Shown piece after piece: positions 1-14,703 of a DNA stretch of 64,000 nt. Both the position numbers and the translations under genes were made by a program. Position 1 is the first letter of the stretch. Each line of letters starts with the position of its first letter. This DNA is from Membranipora membranacea (taxonomy: Eukaryota > Bryozoa > Gymnolaemata > Cheilostomatida > Membraniporidae). The notes below the pieces were generated by a model that had not been told where the DNA came from, did no database searches, and saw nothing but the letters and a program-made list of their open reading frames with translations. Location of the stretch: NCBI GenBank assembly GCA_914767715.1, contig OU612074.1, forward strand, positions 12,572,062-12,636,061. The letters are read 5' to 3'.

Positions 1-2755
1 GAAAGAAGGGCAATTCCTAAAATACTGAGTGCTGACTTGTTTACCAGCAAAACCATCATTATTTTTATATTTAGTAAAAATTCACAAATAAAACATCAAC
101 GTTTATTTCCTTCTACATTGGTTTATTTGATTTCCGTGGGTCAAACAGAGAGTGGTGACAGCCCCTGCATGCATAATTGGTTAGAAACGCAATTTAATTT
201 AGAAAATTTGCCGCATATTGTTAGAGTTTTTCAAGCTGATTGCAAAGGTGATAATGTTACTTCACATAACACTGCACAATAAAGCATCCATGCAACGAAG
301 TTTGGAATCATCAAGGCTGTTCCATGTATGAGGTAACATGAGGAACTTCGATCAAAATTTGACAGTTTTTGGTATGAAACGTTCCCATCTCTCTTTCTGA
401 ATCAATCTCCTTTACTTTTTTTGCCCTGGAATAATCACTTTGATGGCAAGACCCATGGTTTCAACTGGTTTCCTCTCAGTTTTGATGGGTCTAAAATTTC
501 GAAAGGTAGACTCAAAAGCAACATGTTTTATTATGACAACATATCCCCTACACAAAGCCCACGAGCAAGCATCAAATTATGCTGCCTACAAGAAAGCCTT
601 GTGACATAGTATATCATTGCAGCACAATTGCCCTTCCTCCCATCATGAAAGGCAACTCCAAAAGTTCAAGGTTTTGAGATAGGAAAGCCAGGGTTCCACT
701 GAGGCCAAAACATTCCCAAATAATGGACATCCATTGTTTTCCCAATTAAGACACTCAGTCTAAGTAAATTTATTCAGGCACTATGCTACAGTTTGTAAGT
801 TTTTGAACCATTTCCATTTTATTTTATCACATTCCCTGTTAATGGAAGTGTTTTTGGCAAAGCCATGTATTATACGTATTATTTATTGTACATTTAAACC
901 ATAGCATTCAGCTAAAAAAACTCTGGCTTTGTCCTGATAATTAGTATCCCAGGATGCAATTTTTTGGAGTTATGTTTCCACCGTAAAAACTGTTATTTTT
1001 CAACCCATTGCTGAAATGAATAATAATATTCAGATGTTTGCTTTCATTGGTTGAAAACTGACTATTGAGTTTTACTTACCAACCAAGTTTTTTAAGCTAG
1101 ATTGTAGTGATCATTCACCGCCGGTATAATCAGGTTTAGTTGGTAATTTTAGTAGAAAAATAGAGCTACGTAAACTTATTCACTCCAGTGAAGTTGTTTC
1201 CTCGGCAATCGAGACACGGTGTTTATTCTTATGCATTTATGTATTTCTATGTAACACTTAACACCTACTGAGTTATTTGCCAGACTTACTGCTTAAAAAT
1301 ATCTGGCGTTCCTGCTCAGTGCAGGCTGGAATTTCCAACCAGTTCAGTAGCCTTATTTTCTGCACATTATTAGGACGGCTAGAAGGCTCCCCTTATTTTC
1401 AGGTCACTGGACATTGCAATAATACAGAGAGGACAGCTCATCTACAATCAAAATATTCCTACATGTATATTATTAATTAAATTTAGATTATTCACACTTG
1501 ATTACCAGTTCTTTTTACATCTCTTGAGGCCTGATTGATAATATTAAGTTAACGGCAAAATATTTTCCTGGGAGATTCAGGGATAATTTGTTTCTAACTA
1601 GTTTGATACTAATACTGTTGAATGCATGTCCCTCATCATGTCCAACAAAGTCCGCAGTGAAGACAGGTATATAATGTGCTTGCGTGTGCTGCTGATTTCT
1701 GCACCATACGAGGATACTCTACTTTTGCTGGCATTTCAATCATCATCAGCACTTCCCTCTGTACAAACATAGCTCAAATCTTTGATTGCCAAAATTTAGA
1801 AAAGATTATTGCAAACTTGCATCAATTAGTCGATTGGATACTAAGGGTTACATCATATTTGGTTTACATCAAGTCAGCTTTGAGTGGGGTAAGAAATGCT
1901 CGAATATGATCTCACATGTACTATAACTATTATACTGAAACCTCAATGTAGGAAATGTCTGAAAAGACAGCAAATAAGCTTATTCCAATTTAAGTACTCT
2001 ACAATAGTAACATGTTACATAAAGATGTCAGCAAGCCCACTTTATGGTGCTGAAGTGGAATCTAACTTTTTGTGAATTGTAGAAGTCTGACTATAGTCTA
2101 ATTTATTTATTAGCATATATAAGTAAAAGACAAAAGCCTGATACAAAAAGCTTGCGCCATCAACGGCTTATGTTATACATTTATTCATTGAAATAGAAAA
2201 TGTCGTCTGGTAACAGAAAAATAAATGACCTTTTCCTTTATAATCACGAGAAAGATGATTGTAATATTGAACGTATTTCATTATCATAATAGAGAAAAAC
2301 GTTGAGATTATGCTACAAAATGTGATCAGCTCTTTATAATTAGAAATCATCTATTGAGCGCAGCATGTCCGATGACCCACACCATCTATCACATTACAAA
2401 GTATAAAATTTGTAAGAATAAGATTTTGTGAGTACAGGATACAGTCGAGTAAGCTAAGGTAGTTGATTAGGTAAGCGTGGCCAAGCTCTAAGGAGATACA
2501 TGATTTTCAAGAATTGCCCAAGTGTAATAAATAACTATTGGCAAGCTACAACTTCATTTGACAGCCAATAACAAGGTATGTGTTAGCATAACAGGCCAAT
2601 CAAAGATACAATCAAATTAAAAAAATCTGCGTTTTCTGAATTCTGTTGGATTGCCATTGCTAATGAGTGGAATCACATAAAAAATTGGCGTTTATTTTTA
2701 ATTCTGTGCAAATCCCGTTGCCAACAAATGGAATCCAAAATATGCACATGCTCGC
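1..2755. other. Intergenic, no supported gene
   Basis: Several open frames of 60-80 codons occur on both strands here, but none shows a recognisable motif, a signal peptide or phase-consistent splice partners. The right end should hold the 3' UTR of the pore-former-like gene, because a minus-strand AATAAA (plus-strand 2691-2696) lies about 60 bp past its stop codon. Around 2625-2745 there is a diverged tandem duplication of about 60 bp: two blocks sharing a GAATTCTGT-like start and an ATGGAATC-like end. Confidence 0.5.
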
Positions 2756-5700
2756 TCAGTGGTTAGCCTTCTTAGTCAGTGACTTGATTGGATATTTCAG
2801 TATCTCTACATGTTGATCCACTCCAAAGCTGGAGCAGAATGTCGCGCTGCTTGTGTATGAAACTGTCTGTAAATACAAAAAAATCTTCAATAAATTTCCA
2901 AATGTGATGTGACCGTGTTGAAGAATGTTAAGTCTGACAAGAACAAATTTATCAACAGATAATGTGTGAAACAAAAAACAAGAAATAGAGTTCTAGCAAC
3001 AATGAGAGTTTACCTAGGTTTTTTTATAAGATTCCAGAAGGTATTTTATATTGATCCAAGTTATAGAGGAGGCACAATTTAATTCGATCTTAAGGAGCGG
3101 GGTGGGACAGATTTCAGTTTTCAGCTGCAATACATATGGTGGGAAAATATGGCGCTGAAGAGGTTGAGATATCCTGTCTGGTTGTATTATTATATCCATT
3201 AGATGAAGTTGCTATGAATTGAGACTAAATTGACAACCCTCTGTCGCTACTCACCATGTTTTCCGAGTCAACTTTGATCATCTCTCTCAGCGGGGAGTCA
3301 CCTGCCTTCAGAATGGCTCTGAATATATGAGATGCTGCGGAACTTTTGGATCTATAAAATTTCTTGCTGCGAGGAAACAAAACAAATGCACAGTTAATTA
3401 AATAGGAAATAAGTATCCAACAGATGGCTGGCTTCTAGGCCTCCGTCAAGAGACTAAAAAGTTAATATTCCCAAAATGCTCTTGACCATAATTACAAAAT
3501 TATTCATCAACAACTAAAGATATACATAAAAACTGTACCACATTTATACGGTGCTCATAGGGATGATCATGTGCATCAAACAAAAGAAAATGCCTATGAA
3601 GTACTTTGTGTGCTGATCAGCTGTTATCAAAAAATGGCCTGACGCTATTATCAAACTGTGTCAGAAAGGGGAGCGGTTCTAATTATCAGTAATGCATCCA
3701 CTTTTTCAGAATACTGCCTTGAATTGAGAAAATATCCTACCTGCCCTTCTGTTTTTTCATAGCTACCCCAACATTGATTGTTCCAGTAAACTCAGACTTA
3801 ATGTGTAGCGTCTTCTTAAAGTTCTGGTATGTGGTTGTGAATCTAGAAGTAAATCAGTCAAAACTACAATACAACAGATTATATTAAAACATTATCAACT
3901 TTGGCGTAAAGCGTAAGTTATCTTTCCTGTAACAAAGAGAAGACAACATTCTAGTATGAAGCATTTTATAAAAAGAGCTTATGGGGCCTAAATCTTTCAT
4001 TATTAAGGGCCTCACTATTTAGAGAAAAGTAGATAAGTGAGATAGAATTTCCCACATATTCACAGAAAATAAAAACAAATTCTATTCATATAGGTATTAC
4101 GCCTGTCCTACAATAGTCTAGGTGCTCAGAAGACTGCAATGCGAGTTAGTGGCATTGCATCATCAAAAGGACTGCAACAAACTAGCATTGAAGCCGTCTG
4201 CCCTTAGACTCGTCTTTCATGATCTGAATCATATCAGTCCAATCAGTCATTGACGGGCAGCATTATGTATCCAATTTTACTGAAAGCAGAAACCTGCATT
4301 AAAATTTATCATCATAGTATTTTAATCTGTCTTACTTTGCCTCTGTAGTGTGACCCGGAGGTATTTTTACAGGTGTCTCATTATTCAGTGTGGTCTCAGA
4401 CTCCTCAGTCTTCTTCTCTCCTTTGTAATTCTCTAACAGTTTGTTGAATTCATAAGAACCTTCTACTTTACACTGTGAACATAAATGAACCAAGGAGTCA
4501 AGAGTGGTCTGACGGTTAAGGGTATGGACTTGTGATCTTATGATCCAGGTTCGGTTCCCAGCGCCGGCTGTCATTTCTGATTTGGCACTGGCAAGCCATT
4601 CATCCTAGCCAGGTCTGTTCGGATCAAGACCATAAATACAGGAGGTCTACTGTGTGCTTGCATGCAGTATAAAGATCCCCCTCTGCCTCTTCGAAAAAAG
4701 AGTAGCCGGCAACGGCGGGCAAGGGTATAGGGTACTACCCCTCACAAGCCACCCGAGCTTAAGGGGGCCCGTTAAATAGGGAGGTCATATAAGACCTAGT
4801 GCATAGAAGAAAAAAAAATGATAATAAATAGCAGGACAAGCAATATATGTGATCAATATCAATGACTTTGATTTTATTTGTTCCAAAAAAGGTGGAAATA
4901 GCATCAAATTGAATGTTTGTTGTAGTGATTCTTTCCGATTGACATAGATGGGGCTTCTTAGTCTTATGGAACATGGTATAGAAAATGTCAAATACAATAT
5001 GTTTCCCAAAGAGCAAGATACAGAAGAATGTGAGGCATTGTCTGTAAACAAGGCAAACATGATTCATTTCTAGCTCAAGTTTGATTGAATTTGCCTGCAT
5101 TCCGTTCGTTCCCATGATCTATTAGCGAGTCAGCAGCAGTTCAAAACTTTGATAGCAACCGAATTGGATCATACTTGATCTTGATCATTCTGTGTTATAG
5201 CAATTGATGCAAAAGTATTGATACCTTAAAGCTCCCAATGCCAAACCAGAGTTAAGTTGGGCTAAGCGGAAATTAACAGGTTAGCAGTAAGGTTTCCTTC
5301 TTACCGGGGTGTCCTCGCCTATCTCCACAGAGAGCTGAAGGTTATGTCCTGTCTCTACACTTGTATGAATATCGACCTCATAACTAGACTTTACAGTACG
5401 AGACGCAGAGAGAGTCGTCTCACACTCCACTTCTGTCGTGTTGTCGTACTACAAAACAATAAGAGCACCTGTAGAAATCCTGCTACTGGATTGGAAGTCT
5501 GAGATTTAACTTGTATGTATGTATAGTGAGAAAACTTTCAATTGCAATTGAACACAAATTGTGTTGACGTCTTTAAACATTGTCGATAACAGGAAATAGG
5601 TGAAAATACATGTCTTCTCCAGGAAGCATTAACATCAATGACCATAGATCACAACTTTAGTTGTAGCTTTTGTTCTCGAGTTGATTGTTTGTTATAAGAT

Positions 5701-8700
5701 GACGTGCTTACAGTTTTGAAGAGAAGACAACTTACAACATAAAAGTCATTCCCATTAATAATATCAGGGACGGTAATAAAATACAATCTGAGCCTTTATT
5801 TTACTGATGTTTTGAGTTTGCAGCTGGAGCATATAGGTGTCTCTATTAGGTCAGACAAAGGATGGCTCAAATGTGTACAGGATCCATACCTTAACGGAAA
5901 AAGTTTCGTGATGTAGCGATGTCATGACATTGTTAGGGTCAAACCCAGAGTTGGCTGGTCCACTATCCCCACTAGACTGACTGATCAGTTTATCCGTCTC
6001 ATTACCATTACTTTCAGCTGCTGCTCCTGAGTTCTTCGGTAGTAACTCCTCTGGTGTACCTAGAAGACAATTTTCTTGTTAGAAGGATTTGAACTAAGCA
6101 AGGATGTATGCAAGTTATTGCATTACCACAGCCTAGTTGCGTTTTATTTATAGTGGCACATGAGGAACACTTCGGTCACCACCAGTTATGAACCCAGCAG
6201 TGTGAAGGGTTGGTCCAAGGCTGCCTGCAGTTGGTATACGCATTTAATGCACCTCTATAATTTTGAGTCTTGATCCGGAAAAGTCTAATAACGGCCAGAA
6301 ATCAGCCAGGACTTCCTGCTCAAAAAGCAAGCATGGCTTTCAACACCCCCCCCCCCCCCCAGATAGTATGGGAAATAGCCTAAGTGGGTAGACACAGACC
6401 CGTCAAACCCCGAAAATGTAAGGAAACCCTGTTCTGGTCTGAACCGTGAACGGCTATAACACTACACAAACTCATAAACTATATAGTCAGAAAATCTTAC
6501 TGTGTTTGAAATTTACTTTGCACCAGTTGACGGTGATCTCAACATCTGATCTTTTTGGGAACTTTCCCTGACATGAGAAGCATCCTGCCTCAGCCTCATG
6601 CTGCTCTTTGAGTTCGTTATATGCCCAGTCAGCGACGTAGCTATCCAGATTTAATACAGGGGAGAACCTGAAGAAATAAAGCCGTTGCGGTGCGGTAAAG
6701 TTATTTGCTAGGTATACATTGAAGTTACTAGCAAGAAGGCACCCTCACATAAAGATGATAGCCATTTTATAAATGACTTTTTACCAAAGCTTCCATCGGG
6801 TAGATATAGGACAATAAAATATAGGTCTTCTTGGGGGAAAGACAGATTTTTAAACAACATCATCATTTTATTCTTCAATTAATATTGTTTAAACCCAATC
6901 CACGATGAGATGCCAGCTTTTCTTATGTACTTTTTTTTCTATGCTCTATGTGAACAGCAGTGAATTAAACAAGGAATTTCGCAACATACTTGTATGTGAG
7001 TGACAAATAAACCAAACTATCAATCAGACCTTTGTTTCAGCACTATTGTTATCAGCCTAAATTGAAAAAGCGATTTATAAAAGATGAGGACTCATTAGGC
7101 TACACTATTATGGGGTCTTGAAATGGACTAGCTTTCTCAGAAGAGGAGAGGCTCCCAAAACTGCTCAAAAGATCCATAAGGACTAATTTACCGTTTACTC
7201 AAGCAAATTGGAGTTGCCCCCTCACAGACCATACCAGACTATACCAGCCGTAATACCAGCTGTATCAGTGCAATAGATTTACTAATATTGATAAATATTA
7301 GTATTCTATATTGAGAGTATGGTCATTACTTCGTAGGGTAAGCTGTACCAATTACCACTAGTTGAAAATAGAAGGTATCAAACTAGCTCTTGTTACTGAA
7401 GCCTTACTTAATTGGAAGTAGCTTGGTCTCATTATTAATCATATTCATCATTGACAAATAAAAATTGGGAGGTTTAGGCTGCTTCGTCAATGTTATCCTT
7501 TTGAATCATAGACCTACTCTAACCATTGTCAATAAAGGGCCAAACAGATAATCTCTAGATGTTGCAAAGAATTTATATTAGTCTTGGTCGGGACAAAATT
7601 GTTGGTGAACCAAGACTTCCAATAAATCCCGTCCTCCTCCCCCTCCAGCCAAGTGGGGACAAGTTTGACTCCGTTTTGCAACCATAGCTCAAATCCAAAA
7701 AGAAAATTCAAAGTCTTGACAAAAGATCTGGACCTGATTTTACTGGGAATTCCTGTTTAAATTTGAAAATGTAGAATTTCACATTTTTGGATACATTTCA
7801 ATGTGCCATTTTTTCCTTACATCCGATCGATTCAAAGTTGATCATTGTTGCATTGCATGTTTTAGATTATTTGATGTGTGCCTGAAAATTTACCCTATTC
7901 ACAATTGGAAACAGGTAGCTTTTGAGTCCAATATATGATTGTGAATATATCATTTGGAGTTTCTGTGTGGCGATCTCACTACATTGCAGATAGACTTGCA
8001 TCTTAGAGTTGATATGCCAGTAGCGTAGTTTTAGCCAACTTCTCTAGCCAATATTTTTACTCTGAATGGTTTGGATTCCCATTGACCATCAAGAAAGTGT
8101 GATTGAATTAAGTCTTAGTCACCTGATGTTTATATCCTGCGCTAGGGAAGTGGACATATGTGATGTGTAGAATTCAAAGGCTACGCTAAACATCGGTCCA
8201 CGGTTCAGTTGACGAATATTTTCCGTGTAAACTTACTGTTTAGAGTCCAGATTTTCTGCGAGGGTCTCCATCCCTCCTCCTAGTCCACAACATTCCATCA
8301 TCTTTTGTCTGAGATGGTGAAAGAGTTTACAATCAGGTCGGCTTACAGCTGTCTGTGCCAGGAAGGTGAGATATGCTTGATCGTTGGCGTCCTGTAAGAT
8401 AAAATAAGCTATATGAGAGGACCTGATTATATCAGGAAACAACAAAAATCTAGAAAAAGCGCAGAGAAATAAGAATTAACTTTATAGATGTTTTATGGTG
8501 ATATTGAGAGTAACAAAACATAAGATAGACTAGGCGATGGAATAGAAATATATTACCATAATTGTTGATTATGCTCCCCACAACCTTTCTCTCACAGTGT
8601 GGAATGACAACTGAAGTGAACAGACTGGATAGGCAACAAGAAGGAGGCAAAAACCAGTCCTGACTACAAAATGACTAAGCAGGCACAGGTGCTTCACCAT
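2756..8700 (-). CDS. Secreted aerolysin/ETX-MTX2-like pore-forming protein, 9 exons
   Basis: Predicted exons on the minus strand, from the start codon: 8596-8700, 8237-8391, 6501-6667, 5890-6059, 5305-5448, 4336-4472, 3741-3842, 3255-3366, 2756-2866 (1203 bp, about 400 aa). All junctions are GT-AG and phase carries through. Exon 1 encodes a signal peptide (MVKHLCLL at the start, then a hydrophobic run ending near PVCS), so the protein is probably secreted. Exons 2-3 form a Cys-containing N-terminal part (MMECCGLGGG, GCFSCQG) that I do not recognise. Exons 5-7 carry the pattern typical of the aerolysin/epsilon-toxin/MTX2 fold: Ser/Thr-rich alternating beta strands (TSVETGHNLQLSVEIG), an 'EGSYEFN' turn and a 'VKIPPGHTTEA' strand. 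Members of this fold oligomerise into beta-barrel pores, and animals have relatives such as natterins and hydralysins. The target and activity of this one are unknown. Introns hold a C15 tract (6346-6360) and a SINE (4501-4808). Fold assignment rests on pattern only. Confidence 0.72.
4501..4819 (+). repeat. tRNA-derived SINE, near full length
   Basis: A tRNA-like head carries an A-box-like GTGGTCTGACGG (4504-4515) and a B box GGTTCGGTTCC (4549-4559). About 240 bp of unrelated body follow, ending in an A-rich tail (about 4807-4819). It lies inside an intron of the pore-former-like gene, opposite to the gene. The 3' part of the body (about 4690-4805, including CCGGCAACGGCGGGCAAGGG) occurs again in reverse orientation at 15649-15755, which shows that this is a dispersed family. 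The head is too degraded to fold as a working tRNA. Confidence 0.75.
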
Positions 8701-11700
8701 TTTTTGCACCACTGAACTGTTAGAAACAAAGAAAAAATTTATTGCCAATCACTTTTACAATCAAAAGAACATTTTCCTGGCTTAAGATTACCAGTAGTCA
8801 ACTTACAGCGTTCTATTTCTGATATCCACATACAAAAATCTCCACAGTACTGATGAGTTTTAAAGCAGAAGTCCAAGCTAAGCTAAGCCAATAATTAGAA
8901 TCACCAAGTCTTGCACTAACAACTTTCCCAATACTGCTGATGATAAACTATTTTCAAACCAAATAATTTATATGCTGGTACTGTAATTTCTATAGTTCAT
9001 AGTCTGCTATAGCGCTTATTATTCTCTATAGTTGTTAGGCCTCTATTATAGTGCTGAGTATAATGCTTTGTTTGTATTGATTAGATATTTATTTATTATT
9101 AATGAATTTTACAGGCTCTTGTCCAAATATAAACAACAATCATTGAGCTGCTCTATTCAGGCACAGCAGCTCAATAGGCTGAGATAAGGGTCACTACCAG
9201 ATTTAAATGCAAGCCATTAAAATGTTAATAGGAATAAATATTTCTGGTATAACAAGCTATGATGAAGTTGTCTCCCATTTCTAGTGGGGAAAATGACTGT
9301 GAAGTGTTTGTCACGGCTAATAATATATTTTGGGTAGAGGATGACATTCCATGTTGGATATTATGGGCAATTGTACAATGGATAACGTTATAGTCATGCT
9401 TAGCTCTAAGATTGCACTCATTGACATTGCTTGCATTAATTAGTTAAGTTCACTTATGACATCTAAATATTTATATGGCTTGTCTGTTTACAAGAACAGC
9501 ACTGAGGCTAACCTCAACATGGCATCACTCGGGTGAGTCATTCTTGGCAGCTTGTAAAACGATTCCAATGACTGTCATATTCCAATAAAATCATCATTTT
9601 CCTCCCAAAATCATGTTTGTAATCAAGGCTGTTTGACTCATTTTAATGGGAGTTGCAGCATTTTGCAATAGTACAGATTTGACGATTTTGGTGTTCGATT
9701 TCTGTTGTTTGGGGAACTATTTCATAGATTCCAGTGCTATGCGAAATGTGATGTGTAAACAAATTCTGTTATGCCTCTGTTGTAACAGTAACAGTTACTG
9801 CGAATATAATCATAAACAATTTGATAATCTTGTAACACTATTCACCATGTACCAGCAAATACAGCAAGATCACACTTATCAAGTACAGATACTCAATACT
9901 AGACATGTATAGTATAGGGTTAGATTCATCCACCCATTCATCAAACCTTCACTGGGTAATTCTTATACACTAGATACCCTCTTTTTCTGAAGCTGCACCT
10001 GCTTCCTCTCCTTGGAGTTGCAACCTTTTACATTTCTCCAAGGATAAGCCAGGCTAGCGTGAAGGCCCTATCGCTAGTTTGACTAGTTTATTTGAAACTT
10101 TGCCTATTGGGTATATATTTGGGTAAACATGCTTCCAAAGTTATCCAGATGGTAATTTAATTTTTGAGTCTCCGCGGAGGCATAAATAATTAGCAGATTT
10201 TAGCTTTATAAACCCAGGAGATTCTAATTACTAGTTTTGACAAATTGATGCTCTGATATCAATGGATATCTCACAATATGCTACCCAGTCTAGTAAGCAC
10301 CATTATTAAAGCCAAGCGTTGAAAAGAGCAACCAGCAACTCTCAAAACTCAAAATGACTAAAATTAGTTCCAAAGTCTAGCAAGAAAGTTTCAAACCAAG
10401 GTACTTAGCCTATCCTATTGTGTTTGTCGCTATATGTGAGATAATAGTTGATCTGCTATAATTTGGTCTATCAATTATGGTCTTCCCACCTAAATTCTTA
10501 AAATTTGATGATGTGAATGAGCATGTGTTCTATCTCAATCAGCGCTAACATTCAAATCAAATACCACAATGTATATTGGTATCTATCTGGTCACCAAGAG
10601 TGCGGCATGCTGCGCAAACATAAAGTTCTGATAAAAAATTTTACACATACATACAAGCTGTGGAATTCAGATTTTTTTGTGGGACCAGAGGACATACCCA
10701 AAACATATTGCAGGTCAAAAGTGCCAAACTCACTGGATAGAAAAACAAGCATGTTCGTGTCTGAGCATACTTTGTAATGTGATACCAAGATCGGAAGATC
10801 AGATGAAAAGCTGTCAGTTTGTTATGTGTGCTGACCCACTATAACTGCTATATAAATCAAAACAAAATCTCACTGTTGGCAATTTGAAACAAGTCTGTCA
10901 AAACATACAACAACCTAAAGTGAACTTTTTTAACCCACTCCTTAGGTTGTTGGGCCTCTATTAGATAAAAAGCCAAGTCAAAGAACAAAGGCAGTATTCT
11001 GGTTAACCAACACGTCTGTGACCGGACACAATAAAAAGGCCATAATTGTTGACCATTCTGATGGAAGTCCCAGCTGATGGTCCTAGACAGCTTTCTGAAA
11101 GGCTTAGAGGCTTAGTGAATTGCAAGGGACAATCATTGTCTTAGGCGAAACTGTTTCTGAGATGTATCATTACAGTTATGCCCAGTTAAATTCAAAGCAA
11201 GGGGAAGCTATGATGCCCCAGCCCTAGAATATATCATAGACATCAAACTAGAAAGGACTGACTGTAAGTCGCTTTCAGAGTGATTTATAAGAGATGCCTA
11301 AACTGATACCCTTATTTGAAGTCCTGTATTTGCATTGAAACTCAGAATTGAATAAAACTTTACACAGGATGTTTGGTTTGAAGATTTAAATCAAGATCAC
11401 AGGGTGTTATTGAAATAGAAAATAAATATTTACGCTTTGCATAATTTATTATGGGTGTGATTTGTATGTTTCTAAGCCAAAGACCTCATTTCTAAATGAT
11501 CCATGTTTTAGGGGCAGGCTTGAGGCAAATGATGATTTAACTTAATCCCTGCATCAATACAATACATGGAGAATGTCATAGACAAGAATATTATTTGCAC
11601 CAAAAAAGTGGGAGTCGTCTTCTTTTGTCTACAATACCTAATAATGGTACAGTTTTGAAGGAAGAACCAGGTTCAGTTTGCCATTTAGATTCCAAACTCA

Positions 11701-14700
11701 CTAGAAAATCGCCACCCTCTCATATTTTCTGTTCCGGTCATTTTTGTTGGCTATTAGTAACAGCAATGACAAAAACATCCCATATCATGAGATTTTATTT
11801 ATAAGATCACGGTTTTCAGTTTTGGATAAGGATTCGATTTGCGAATAGCTCAAGAGTCTTGCGGATCGTTGCTAATTCAATCTTGTAGTTTGGTTGTGTG
11901 ACGGAATACATCTTCAGAGAAATCCCTGAGGACATATAATAATATATAGGGCAGTGATTGACTATGCTCTAAGTTAGGAAGCCTGTAAAATCTTTGTGAT
12001 TATCACGTTGACTCATACAGGCAAGTAGGTTTAGGCCTGAAATTTACAATTTTTACTAAGAACATGGTTCAGATCTGCAAATCGACAAATTTGATTCCTA
12101 TCAGGCTGGAAGATCATTATGGTATCGGATGGTATCCAGAAACTGTGGTATTACGGTATCCTTATTGGTATCCAGAAATTATGGTTTCTTGGATAAATTG
12201 TTCTTCCATGGCCTATCCTATCCTTATCCTATTAATTGGCAAAAACACGAGACAAGTTGCACAATAACATGCACACCAACGATGACTATCAGCTTTGGCT
12301 TCCTGGGTAATAAAATAGATAAAATATCTCATCAGACTTTGCTCTGAAGTGCTGACTTGGAGATATGGAGTGGGCTGTTGCTATGCTGTAGCTATAAGTT
12401 ATCAAGAATCTAATAAATATGTCATAGCAACTCTGTATGACACATAGATAGAGTATTTGGTTTTTAATTACTCTAGCTTGAGTTGCTCAGCCTTCGATTG
12501 TTGATGGAATGACAAAACTTTGATGCATCGCACCAGAATACGACAATAGTTTTGACAGGAGAATGTCATAGGTCAGCATCTTATTAGCATAATGAATAAT
12601 TGGAGCATAGTGGACACGGTTGTGATATCCTCACAGAGCAAGCATATATTCTTACTCTGTGATATCATGTTGCCTTTTTTTTCCTGTATTACGCAAAATC
12701 AGATATTTGTAAACGGGAATTTGGGCTCTCGTAAAAAGAAAATAGAAATGTTTTTGGGGAGGCACTGAGATCTCTCTTTACGGAGTTGCTATCACTAACA
12801 CAGGGTGAAAATAGAAGAAAATGATTATACGCGTACTTCAGATTAAATCACCGAATTTCCACACCTTTGGTGCCCCCTGTTGATGAGAGCCCTTAACTCA
12901 TACCGTCAGCTAACTTTCCTGCGCTTCATCCGATGTCTAACTTTAACGAGGTGCTAATAGGCGGTCTGATATATTCGTTGACAGATTATCATCATTAGCT
13001 GTGTTGTTTCGTAACCACCGACCGCCGCAAGGTATGACAGGGCTTCGATCCCACGCTCATTGGTAACGGTGAATTTTGGACCAGTTACCAAATTGGTCAT
13101 GCTTAAATTTCAATTCCCCGTATGATATTGACTATAACACACTGGAAACCGATGTCTTCGATATCAAGACCACTTGCACAAGTTAAAATAGGGGTGAAAC
13201 AGTGAAGCAAGAGAATGTGTGGAAATTATTGAGCACAGTATGGTCAACTTACTTTTAGTTTGGATACGCAGGGAGATGTGTAAGATACTCAATGGTATTT
13301 CTGTCTCTTTGGTATTATAATCCTCCTGTCTCAGGTAAAAGTTGAGGAAATATTGTTTGGAAATAAATCTTCCTGATTATAATAGGCAGTAGTACTTTTT
13401 ATAGGCTAGTATTAGAAGTATAGTTGTTAGTAATAGCGAAGGACAGTTTTGTCATCTCGTTTGATGTAAGAGGTCATAATAATAATGTGATACAGATAGA
13501 AGATGAACTTTGACCTTCAGACCTGCCATAAGCCGCAGCAAAGAGTCAAACGATTTTGGCAAAATGTGAGCACACAAGTCTATATATAAGCTGTGCCCAG
13601 CAGGTCAAGCTTAGCAAAATTAACAAATATAGAAGAGCAACCGATACATTCCAATTTTATTTGTATGCCTTACATTTTGTTAAACACCCAAAGCACCAAA
13701 GTGCCCCCTTCCTTTCCGAATACCTTTTGTTGCAAGTCAAGTGATTTGAGATTGTGACCAACTTATTATCTAATAACGTCACCAAATACACAGAGTAAAT
13801 GTATGTATCTTAAACTCTATCTAGTCAAAACCATCTAGCACAAGGACAAGCCATAGCAATTTAAAATCCAAGAAGAAATCCAGAAGTTTTTCCATCCCTA
13901 AAGACAGGAGCTTGATGTGGTACAAGCTAGTCTGCGCCCTCCCTCCCCCCCCCCCCCCCCCCCCCGCCATAAGAGCTGGTCTGTCCATCACAGGAAAAAA
14001 TAATCTGCCTAATTGACACTGAGTGAATTATTAATTATTTAACAATGTAGCTCTAGTCAACTTAATTAACAAAGTATTGATTGTAGGTGACTTTGTCGGT
14101 AAAGGTGCAATCAGCCAATTATAAGATGGGACAGTAGCAAATCATCTCTCAGCTCAAGTGTGACTATGTATCAAGATTGATCTTATTTTGTTGCAGTCTA
14201 GCTATAGCTCGGATTCTTGCTGTTTAGTAAGAAACAGAAGATTGGGCTGCCCCACTGAATTAGATTCTTCTCTTAGAATGGAAATAGTATCATAGCGTTA
14301 TACGGTTAGGACACTAAACACAGGGACCCATCTGACTGTTATCTGATTGGCTGTCCCTAGTAGCATGAATAATTAGCCTGAGAAATTGTCTTGTTTACAA
14401 AATTGCAAACAGTAATTATACCCCTACAGTGTCGATGATTAGGGCATTTCTAGATTGCTACTAGGGACTGGCTATTTTTGCAAGCCCTTTGTTTTGCAAA
14501 AGAAAGCTAATGATGCTATTCCAGATATGGAATTCAATGGGCTGCCCCTAAAGAGAGACGCAAAGTGCCCTCAATCCTCATACTGAGAGTTTGATACATC
14601 CTAGAAAACTAGAATGCCTCCTAGAGGTGAGGCCTTAGAAGACCTCCTAATCGTGGGTGTGCAGCGAGCTGCCAAAACTGAACTGGCACTAATCGGCCAT

Positions 14701-14703
14701 TGA

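Noticed and set aside
4504-4575. tRNA gene from A-box and B-box-like sequences
   Set aside because: The acceptor and D arms do not pair, and the sequence continues into a repeated body with an A-rich tail, so it is a SINE head.
4759-5115. 118- and 91-codon overlapping minus-strand frames
   Set aside because: They lie in an intron of the pore-former-like gene, partly over the SINE end, with no motif.
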